36,546 bases of DNA from Desulfovibrio sp. (GTDB lineage Bacteria; Desulfobacterota; Desulfovibrionia; Desulfovibrionales; Desulfovibrionaceae). Positions 9,235-20,764 of the stretch are shown in pieces; position 1 is the stretch's first letter; every line of letters begins with the position of its first letter. Below the pieces are notes generated by a model. That model worked only from the letters and a program-made list of their open reading frames with translations, did no database searches and was not told the origin of the DNA. The stretch is from contig JACRDI010000013.1 in the NCBI GenBank assembly GCA_016218665.1, positions 1 to 36,546 of the forward strand, written 5' to 3'. The position numbers and the translations under genes were made by a program.

Positions 9235-9563
9235 GGGCAAGAGAAGAGCCTCCGGCGGCCAGGGGGTATGCACCCCCTGGACCCGCAGGGCAAGCGAGAG
9301 GCCCCGGAGAGCTTTGCTCTCCGGGGCCTCTCGCTTGCGGTCAGGGTGTGGCTGGGCAGGTTTGCCCAGGGCTGGCGTCGCCCTCTGCCTGGGCCGCCTT
9401 CAGCCTGGATCCTCCGTCCGCCCCCTCCGCGAGCGGCTTCTGCTCCGGCGGCCTTGCGCCGGAGCAGAAGCCGCTCGCCAAAGGGAGTCCAGAGGGCCTC
9501 GTGCCCTCTGGCGGGGTCTGGGGCAGCGCCCCAGCGGGGTCCAGGGGCGGCGCCCCTGGCGTC
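9235..9563. repeat. Hairpin-rich repeat region between queF and queC
   Basis: The 329-base convergent gap has no credible gene and is filled with inverted repeats. In order: CCAGGGGG (9259-9266)/CCCCCTGG (9273-9280); a perfect 23-bp stem at 9290-9312/9316-9338 with a TTT loop; a perfect 22-bp stem at 9429-9450/9457-9478 with loop GCCTTG; CCAGAGGGC (9489-9497)/GCCCTCTGG (9503-9511); CTGGGGC (9518-9524)/GCCCCAG (9528-9534); CCAGGGGC (9541-9548)/GCCCCTGG (9552-9559). The first hairpin is part of a repeat family also found at 14128 and 36473. The stems could stop transcription from both sides, although none has a T-run. No inverted-repeat-bounded transposase or other mobile gene is present. Confidence 0.85.
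9247..9280 (+). repeat. GCCTCCGGCGG-type 3' hairpin repeat, copy 1 (after queF)
   Basis: AGCCTCCGGCGGCCAG (9247-9262), then a GGGGG/CCCCC hairpin. It starts 12 bases after the queF stop. The same 16 bases occur at 14128-14143 and 36473-36488, each shortly after a plus-strand stop codon. Confidence 0.85.
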
Positions 9564-10292
9564 TCACTCGTTTGCCAAATCGCCCGTCAGATCGTCAGTC
9601 AGATACTGGGCGTAGCCAGCGGCGCGCAGCTCGCAGGCGGGGCAGTGGCCGCAGCCGTGTCCCCAGGGGTGGCGCGTGCCGCGTTCGCCCTTGTAGCAGG
9701 TGTGGGTGTGTTCCAGGATGAGGTCCACCAGGGGCTGGCCGCCCAGGTCGCGGGCCAGGGTCCAGGTTTTGGCCTTGGTGAGCCACATGAGCGGGGTATG
9801 GATGACCAGGCGCGACTCCATGCCGAGGTTGAGGGCCACCTGCAGGGCCTTCATGGTGTCGTCGCGGCAGTCGGGGTAGCCGGAGAAGTCCGTCTCGCAC
9901 ACGCCGGTGACGAGGTGCTTGAGGCCCCGGCGGTAGGCCTGCGCCCCGGCCAGGGTGAGGAACACGAGATTGCGGCCGGGCACGAAGGTGCTGGGCAGGC
10001 CGGAGGCGGTCATGGCGATCTCGACGTCGTGGGTGAGGGCGGTTTCGCCCAGCTGGCGGAACACGTCGAGGGTGAGGGTGGCGTCCGGGCCGAGCTTGGC
10101 GTCCCAGCCGGGATACTGCTGGCGCAGTTGGGCCAGGACGTTCCGGCGGCATTCGAGTTCGACGCTGTGGCGCTGGCCGTAGTCGAAGCCGATGGTCTCC
10201 ACATGATCGAAGTTGGCCAGGGCCCAGGCCAGGCAGGTGGTGGAGTCCTGCCCGCCGGAGAAGACCACGAGGGCGGTGTTGGCGGTCTGCAT
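9564..10292 (-). CDS. queC: 7-cyano-7-deazaguanine synthase
   Basis: ATP-dependent enzyme that turns 7-carboxy-7-deazaguanine plus ammonia into preQ0. The 242-residue protein has the PP-loop SGGQDSTT (12-19) and the C-terminal zinc site with C199, C214, C217 and C220 ([13 protein letters not shown]). AGGAG lies seven bases before the ATG. The stop TGA at 9566-9564 borders the hairpin region. It is the last gene of queD-queE-queC, eight bases after queE. Assignment is secure. Confidence 0.96.
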   Translation of the reverse strand: MQTANTALVVFSGGQDSTTCLAWALANFDHVETIGFDYGQRHSVELECRRNVLAQLRQQYPGWDAKLGPDATLTLDVFRQLGETALTHDVEIAMTASGLPSTFVPGRNLVFLTLAGAQAYRRGLKHLVTGVCETDFSGYPDCRDDTMKALQVALNLGMESRLVIHTPLMWLTKAKTWTLARDLGGQPLVDLILEHTHTCYKGERGTRHPWGHGCGHCPACELRAAGYAQYLTDDLTGDLANE

Positions 10293-10300
10293 GGTCGCTC

Positions 10301-10948
10301 CTAGACGCCGCGCGCGTCCGGGTTCCAGATGTGTTTGTGCTGCTGCAGGTTCAGCCGCAGGGGCAGGCCGGAGTCGAGGATCAGGCGCGCCAGTTCGGCC
10401 GGGGAGAGCTGGCCGAACAGGGGCGAGACGTTGACCGTGTTGCGCAGGGGGTCGATGCGCGGCAGCAGGGAGAGCATGTGCTCCCAGTCGGCGTCTCCCG
10501 CGATGACGAATTTCACCTCGTCGTGCGGGCGCAGGCGCGAGAGGTTGGCCGTGTCTATTTTATCGGACTCGCCGCTGGAGGGACCCTTCATGTCCACGAT
10601 GGCGACGACCTCCGGTGCCAGGGGCGAGATGTCGAGGCTGCCGTTGGTTTCCACCAGCACGGTGCGGCCGCTGCGGGCCAGGGCGTTCATGAGCTCGACG
10701 GCGGCCGGCTGGAGCAGGGGCTCGCCGCCGGTGAACTCGACCAGCTCATGGCCGGCCGGGGACAGGGCCTCGACGCGGTCCAGCACCTGGCGCATGGAGA
10801 GGGCCTCGCCGCCATCGTAGGAGTATGTGGTGTCGCACCAGCGGCAGCGCAGGTTGCAGCCGGTGAGGCGCACGAAAACGCAGGGCCGGCCGGCGAAGGT
10901 CGATTCGCCCTGCAGGCTCTTGAAGATCTCGCAGACCTGGAGGCTCAA
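10301..10948 (-). CDS. queE: 7-carboxy-7-deazaguanine synthase (radical SAM)
   Basis: Radical SAM enzyme that contracts CPH4 (the product of QueD) to 7-carboxy-7-deazaguanine. The 215 residues carry the cluster motif CNLRCRWC (C31, C35, C38), [10 protein letters not shown], and the N-terminal substrate segment [20 protein letters not shown]. The start is TTG at 10948: GGAGG lies five bases upstream, its TTGA overlaps the queD stop, and no later ATG keeps the essential N-terminus. Translational coupling to queD is therefore likely. Confidence 0.95.
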   Translation of the reverse strand: MSLQVCEIFKSLQGESTFAGRPCVFVRLTGCNLRCRWCDTTYSYDGGEALSMRQVLDRVEALSPAGHELVEFTGGEPLLQPAAVELMNALARSGRTVLVETNGSLDISPLAPEVVAIVDMKGPSSGESDKIDTANLSRLRPHDEVKFVIAGDADWEHMLSLLPRIDPLRNTVNVSPLFGQLSPAELARLILDSGLPLRLNLQQHKHIWNPDARGV

Positions 10949-11343
10949 GGCTCCTCCCAGTAGGTGACCTCCGCGCCCGGGGTTTCGGCGATGCGGATGC
11001 GCGAGACGCGCGCTCCGGCGGCCTTGTCCCCGCGCTCGGCCAGCCTGCGGCCCAGGTCGTGGTACAGGTGCCGGGCGATGTTCTCCGCCGTGGGGTTCTG
11101 CCCGCTGAAGGGCGGCAGGTCGTTCAGGCAGGCGTGGTCCAGGGTGGAAAGCGCCTCGCGCAGGAGAGTCTTGATCTCCCGGAAGTCCAGCCCCATGCCG
11201 ATTTTGTCCAGCTCCTGGCAGAGCACGTAGGCGGTCACGCCCCAGTTGTGCCCGTGGGTGTTCCTGCAGTTGCCGGGGTAGCCGTCCAGGCGGTGGGCGG
11301 CGCAGAACTCGCCGCGCACGCTCAGTTCGTAGTTGCGTCTCAT
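10945..11343 (-). CDS. queD: 6-carboxytetrahydropterin synthase
   Basis: T-fold zinc enzyme that converts dihydroneopterin triphosphate to 6-carboxy-tetrahydropterin, the first committed step to queuosine. In the 132 residues the zinc histidines H17, H30 and H32 (AAHRL, NTHGHNW), the catalytic C26, PPFSGQNPTAENIARHLY and the C-terminal ETPGAEVTYWEE are all present. The start ATG fits the family N-terminus, but there is no Shine-Dalgarno at normal distance (CACACACCC precedes it). First gene of queD-queE-queC. GTP cyclohydrolase I, which supplies the substrate, is not in the window. Confidence 0.94.
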   Translation of the reverse strand: MRRNYELSVRGEFCAAHRLDGYPGNCRNTHGHNWGVTAYVLCQELDKIGMGLDFREIKTLLREALSTLDHACLNDLPPFSGQNPTAENIARHLYHDLGRRLAERGDKAAGARVSRIRIAETPGAEVTYWEEP

Positions 11344-11350
11344 GGGTGTG

Positions 11351-11380
11351 TGCTTACGGCCTCCCGCGCCGCATCGTCAA
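11351..11380 (-). promoter_or_regulatory. Predicted promoter of queDEC (near-leaderless)
   Basis: Read on the minus strand: TTGACG (11380-11375), 18-base spacer, TAAGCA (11356-11351). The expected start of transcription, about seven bases later, falls at or next to the queD ATG at 11343. Confidence 0.45.
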
Positions 11381-11396
11381 TGCGTAAAGGGCCCGC

Positions 11397-12194
11397 CTAC
11401 AGACCCCAGGCGTAGGCCGCCATGGAAAGCACGCCGTAGGTGTAGCCGTCGTGCAGGATCTTGCCCGCGTCGCCGCCTCCCGCGCCGAAGGCGGCCAGGA
11501 GCGGCACGTAGTGGTCGGCAGTGGGGTGGTTGCGCCGGGCCTCCGGCCCCTGGGACAGGTAGCCCGTGAGGGCCGCCTCGTCGCCCGCGCCGCCGTTGGC
11601 CAGAATCCGCCCGGTGAGCCAGTCGGCGAAGGCCTTGGCGTAGGGCACCGGGGCCTCATCGATGCGGTGGCTGAACACCTCGCGCAGGTTGTGCGTGGCG
11701 TTGCCGCTGGCCATGACGAGCACGCCCTCGTCGCGCAGCGGGGCCAGGGCCCGGCCCAGGGCAACGTGGTGCGCCGGGGAGTCGTGGGAGCTTATGGACA
11801 CCTGGAGCACGGGGATGTCCGCCTCCGGGTACATGAGCGCAAGCGGCACCCAGGCGCCGTGGTCAAAGCCGCGGCCCTCGTCCAATTGCGCGGGCAGGCC
11901 GGATTCGGCCAGCAGCTTCGCGGCGGCCTTGGCCAGCGCGACGTCGCCGGGGGCCTTGTATTCCATCTCGTACAGCTCCGGCGGGAAGCCGTAGAAGTCG
12001 TACATGGTGTGCGGATTTGCGCCGCCTGTGACCCTGGGGGACGGGGTATCCCAGTGGGCGGACACGCAGACAATGGCTTTGGGCCGGGGCAGCCCGCGCC
12101 CCAGGGCCATCAGGAAGTCCCGCGTGGGCACGGGATCGGCGACGAGGGTGGGCGCGCCGTGGGAGACGAAGAGCGTGGGCATGGTGGCGGGCAT
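11397..12194 (-). CDS. DODA-type extradiol aromatic ring-opening dioxygenase family protein (YgiD-like)
   Basis: A 265-residue class III extradiol dioxygenase-fold protein related to plant DOPA dioxygenase and E. coli YgiD. Visible metal-site motifs are FVSHGAP near the N-terminus, VCVSAHWDTPSP (about 40-51), GFDHGAWVPL (about 108) and SGNATHNLRE (about 167). Start ATG 12194 has GAAGGGGGAG just upstream; an upstream extension of the frame has no family similarity. These enzymes use O2 to cleave catechols, odd in a presumed anaerobe, so the native reaction may be different. It lies upstream of queD on the same strand but queD appears to have its own promoter. Family is clear, substrate unknown. 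Confidence 0.88.
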   Translation of the reverse strand: MPATMPTLFVSHGAPTLVADPVPTRDFLMALGRGLPRPKAIVCVSAHWDTPSPRVTGGANPHTMYDFYGFPPELYEMEYKAPGDVALAKAAAKLLAESGLPAQLDEGRGFDHGAWVPLALMYPEADIPVLQVSISSHDSPAHHVALGRALAPLRDEGVLVMASGNATHNLREVFSHRIDEAPVPYAKAFADWLTGRILANGGAGDEAALTGYLSQGPEARRNHPTADHYVPLLAAFGAGGGDAGKILHDGYTYGVLSMAAYAWGL

Positions 12195-12234
12195 TGCGGG
12201 GCTCCCCCTTCTGGTTGCGTAGGATTGAGCATGG

Positions 12235-12262
12235 ACAATAATGCGTAACCGCGCCTTGGCAA
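12235..12262 (-). promoter_or_regulatory. Predicted sigma-70-type promoter of the DODA-like gene
   Basis: Minus strand: TTGCCA (12262-12257), 16-base spacer, TATTGT (12240-12235), leaving a leader of about 34 bases before the ATG at 12194. Confidence 0.5.
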
Positions 12263-12280
12263 GTCCACTGTACACCGGAC

Positions 12281-12292
12281 GCCCCATGGGGC
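12281..12292. promoter_or_regulatory. 12-bp perfect palindrome upstream of hemerythrin gene
   Basis: GCCCCATGGGGC, followed at once by ATATGTTTTGG, which contains a possible -10 (TATGTT, 12294-12299). It sits 29 bases before the hemerythrin ATG, in the divergent region shared with the DODA-like gene, where an operator would be expected. No known regulator motif recognised. Confidence 0.4.
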
Positions 12293-12321
12293 ATATGTTT
12301 TGGCTAAACCGGAGGATCGCC

Positions 12322-12879
12322 ATGACAGCGACAGAGGATCTGCGGGCCGAGCATGAAGGCATTCTGCGCATGCTGGCCATCCTGGAGGCCGTGGCCGTTC
12401 GCCTGGGCGACGGCAAGGACGTTCCGGCGGAGCATCTGGCCGGAATGCTGGACTTTCTGAAAACCTTTGCCGACAAGTGCCACCACGGCAAGGAGGAGGA
12501 CATCCTCTTCCCCGCGCTGGAGGCGGCCGGCCTGGCGCGGGACAGCGGCCCCATCGGCGTCATGCTGCGCGAGCACACCATCGGGCGGGGGCACATCCGG
12601 GCCATGGCCCTGGCCCTTGAGCTGATGGAGCCTGGCGGCGCGCGCGCACCGGTGGAGTCCTTCCGCGCCGAGGCCTTGGCCTACGTGGAGCTGCTCGCCC
12701 AGCATATCGCCAAGGAGAACAACGTGCTCTTCGTCATGGCCGAGCGCCTGCTGGGCGAGGACGCCCTCACGCGCATGCACGGGGCCTTCGAGCGCCTGGA
12801 ACGCGAGCGCATAGGCCCGGGCAGGCACGAGGCCTTCCATGCCATGCTGGACGACTACAGCGCGCAGTACCTGGCCTGA
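12322..12879 (+). CDS. Hemerythrin-like (HHE domain) protein
   Basis: A 185-residue cytoplasmic four-helix protein that binds a non-heme diiron site and probably O2 or a reactive oxygen/nitrogen species. The likely iron ligands are H11 (AEHEGI), H54/H55 and E59 (CHHGKEED), H85 (LREHTIGRGH) and H128/E132 (QHIAKENN), the pattern of the YtfE/HHE subgroup. Start ATG 12322 follows GGAGGA by five bases; an upstream in-frame start would run through the promoter region. It is 30 bases before the flavodiiron gene on the same strand, so the two probably form an oxygen-defence operon. Confidence 0.9.
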   Translation: MTATEDLRAEHEGILRMLAILEAVAVRLGDGKDVPAEHLAGMLDFLKTFADKCHHGKEEDILFPALEAAGLARDSGPIGVMLREHTIGRGHIRAMALALELMEPGGARAPVESFRAEALAYVELLAQHIAKENNVLFVMAERLLGEDALTRMHGAFERLERERIGPGRHEAFHAMLDDYSAQYLA

Positions 12880-12909
12880 TTCTTTCCATCCGAGCGCAAG
12901 GAGGACCGC

Positions 12910-14106
12910 ATGACGTTCAAGATCACCGACGCCGTGACCTGGGTGGGCAAGCGCGACTGGGAGCTGCGCCGTTTTCACGGCGAGGAGTATTCCACCCACA
13001 AGGGCAGCACCTACAACGCCTATCTGGTGCGCGATGAGAAGACCGCGCTCATCGAGACCGTGTGGGCTCCCTTCGCCCACGAGTTCATCGAGCAGCTGCG
13101 GGCCGAGGTGGACCTCAAGACCATCGACTATGTCATCGCCAACCACGCCGAGAGCGACCACAGCGGCGGCCTGCCGGAACTCATGCGGCTCATCCCCGGC
13201 GTGCCCGTCTACTGCACGGCCAATGGCGTCAAATCCCTCAAGGGGCACTACCACCAGGACTGGAACTTCCAGGTGGTCAAGACCGGCCAGCGCCTGAGCC
13301 TGGGCAGCCGCGAGCTCATCTTCATCGAGGCGCCCATGCTGCACTGGCCCGACACCATGTTCTGCTACCTGACGGGCGAGGACATCCTGTTCAGCAACGA
13401 CGCCTTCGGCCACCACCTGGCCACGGAGGGCATGTACAACGACCTGGCCGACCCCTGCGCCCTGGAGGCGGAGTGCATCAAGTACTACGCCAACATCCTC
13501 ACGCCCTTCAGCGCGCTGGTGAAGCGCAAGATCGAGGAGTTCGCGTCCCTGGGCCTGCCGCTCAAGATGATCTGCCCCAGCCACGGCACCATCTGGCGCG
13601 ACAACCCCATACAGATCGTCTCCAAGTACCTGGAGTGGGCGAACGACTACCAGGAGCACCAGGTCAGCATCGTGTACGACACCATGTGGAACGGCACCCG
13701 GCGCATGGCCGAGGCCATGGGCGAAGGGCTCGCCCAGGCCGACCCCGCCTTGCGCGTGCGCCTGTTCAACGCGGGCAAGGCCGACAAGAACGACATCGTC
13801 ACGGAGATCTTCCGCTCCAAGGGGGTGCTCGTGGGCTCGCCCACCATCAACCGGGGGTATCTGTCCTCCCTGGGCGGACTGCTTGAGATGGTGCGCGGCC
13901 TGGGCTTCAAGCGCAAGAAGGCGGCGGCCTTCGGGGCCTATGGCTGGAGCGGCGAGTCCGTGAAGCTCTTGACCGCGCAGCTGAAGGAATGCGGCTTCGA
14001 GGTGCCCGCCGCCTCGGAAGGCGGCATCCGCGCCATGTGGAACCCGGACGCCGACGCCCTTGCGCAGTGCCGCGCCTTCGGGCTGGAGTTCGGCAAGAGC
14101 CTGTAA
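12910..14106 (+). CDS. Flavodiiron protein (rubredoxin:oxygen oxidoreductase type)
   Basis: Cytoplasmic enzyme that reduces O2 to water (or NO to N2O) with electrons from rubredoxin. The 398 residues match Desulfovibrio Roo in length (about 400). The N-terminal beta-lactamase-like domain has all diiron ligands: H79, E81, D83 and H84 in ANHAESDHSGG, H145 (LHWPD), D164 (SNDAFG) and H225 (PSHGTIW). A flavodoxin domain follows (about 250-398; VYDTMWNGTRRMAEAM, VGSPTINRGY, GAYGWSGE). No C-terminal rubredoxin is fused. AAGGAGG precedes the ATG. It ends opposite por, with a repeat and a bidirectional terminator between them. NO versus O2 preference cannot be read from sequence. Confidence 0.95.
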   Translation: MTFKITDAVTWVGKRDWELRRFHGEEYSTHKGSTYNAYLVRDEKTALIETVWAPFAHEFIEQLRAEVDLKTIDYVIANHAESDHSGGLPELMRLIPGVPVYCTANGVKSLKGHYHQDWNFQVVKTGQRLSLGSRELIFIEAPMLHWPDTMFCYLTGEDILFSNDAFGHHLATEGMYNDLADPCALEAECIKYYANILTPFSALVKRKIEEFASLGLPLKMICPSHGTIWRDNPIQIVSKYLEWANDYQEHQVSIVYDTMWNGTRRMAEAMGEGLAQADPALRVRLFNAGKADKNDIVTEIFRSKGVLVGSPTINRGYLSSLGGLLEMVRGLGFKRKKAAAFGAYGWSGESVKLLTAQLKECGFEVPAASEGGIRAMWNPDADALAQCRAFGLEFGKSL

Positions 14107-14127
14107 GGGGAGAAGGGAGAAGAGAAT

Positions 14128-14160
14128 AGCCTCCGGCGGCCAGGGGGCATGCATCCCCCG
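14128..14160 (+). repeat. GCCTCCGGCGG-type 3' hairpin repeat, copy 2 (after flavodiiron gene)
   Basis: AGCCTCCGGCGGCCAG (14128-14143), then GGGGG...CCCCC (14143-14159). It begins 21 bases after the stop and is preceded by GAGAAGAGAAT, very like the flank of copy 1 (GAGAAG). Confidence 0.85.
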
Positions 14161-14176
14161 GCCCCGCACATGGCAA

Positions 14177-14211
14177 TAAAAAAGGCCCCGGATCGCTCCG
14201 GGGCCTCTTGT
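14177..14211. terminator. Bidirectional terminator between flavodiiron gene and por
   Basis: Perfect 9-bp stem GGCCCCGGA (14184-14192)/TCCGGGGCC (14197-14205) with TCGC loop. On the minus strand (por) it is followed by TTTTTTATT, a strong signal; on the plus strand by TCTTGTTT, weaker. Confidence 0.9.
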
Positions 14212-14231
14212 TTCAGGTGCGTGGTTCTGGG

Positions 14232-20080
<5,849 letters not shown>

Positions 20081-20093
20081 GGCATGTGCGGGG

Positions 20094-20741
20094 CTATGGC
20101 GCGAGGAGCCCCCAGGCCGTGAAGGCGAACCAGCCCGCATAGCCCAGAAGCATGAGGCCCAGGCCGCGCATGGCCAGCGCATAGGCCGGACTGCCCATGA
20201 GCGGTCCCAGGCGGCCAGTGAGCCGCGCCACCAGCACCTTGGCCCCCACCAGACAGGAGAAGAAGCCCAGCAGGAAGGCCGCGGCGGCCCGCCAGCCGCC
20301 GCCCGTGTTCCAGGTCTGGGCCAGGAGGGGCGCGCCCACGCTGCCCCAGAACAGGTAGGGGCTGGGGTTCAGCAGGTTGGCCAGCACGCCCTTGCGCAGG
20401 GATTTGGCCTCCGCCGGAGCAGGGGCCTCGGCCCCTGGCCGGAAGCGCAGGCTGCCCAGGGCGCACCAGACCAGGTAGGCCGCGCCGCACAGGGTCAACA
20501 GGCCCAGCAGGAAGGGGCGATCCGCAAGGCCGGCCGTGAGGGCCAGGGCGGCAAGAACGATGGGCGCGTCGGTCAAGAGGGGCGAGACGGCCACCTTGGC
20601 CCCCTCGCGCACGCCGTAGCGCAGGGTCTGCACGATGACCAGGGCCAGCAGGGGTCCGGGGGAGATGCCGGCCGAAAGGCCGAGGGCCGCGCCCGTAAGC
20701 GCGGCGGACATTGTGGCGAAGGAAGAAGCTCCGTCGATCAT
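20094..20741 (-). CDS. LysE/RhtB-family amino-acid exporter
   Basis: Inner-membrane exporter of 215 residues with about six helices. The family N-terminal motif ISPGPLLALVI (about 25-35) and the mid-chain LLNPSPYLFW are present. Start ATG 20741 gives the full first helix; its Shine-Dalgarno is weak (ACAGGCA), and ATG 20711 is an alternative that would shorten the first helix. It lies 23 bases after the stop of the GGDEF-EAL gene on the same strand and is convergent with the SulP gene (13-base gap). The exported substrate is unknown. Confidence 0.85.
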   Translation of the reverse strand: MIDGASSFATMSAALTGAALGLSAGISPGPLLALVIVQTLRYGVREGAKVAVSPLLTDAPIVLAALALTAGLADRPFLLGLLTLCGAAYLVWCALGSLRFRPGAEAPAPAEAKSLRKGVLANLLNPSPYLFWGSVGAPLLAQTWNTGGGWRAAAAFLLGFFSCLVGAKVLVARLTGRLGPLMGSPAYALAMRGLGLMLLGYAGWFAFTAWGLLAP

Positions 20742-20764
20742 TGCCTGTGTGCTGGAACGCGCGC

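Noticed and set aside
9268..9615. Short plus-strand frames in the queF-queC gap
   Set aside because: They consist of the inverted repeats and Arg/Ser/Pro-rich translation; no start signals or homology.
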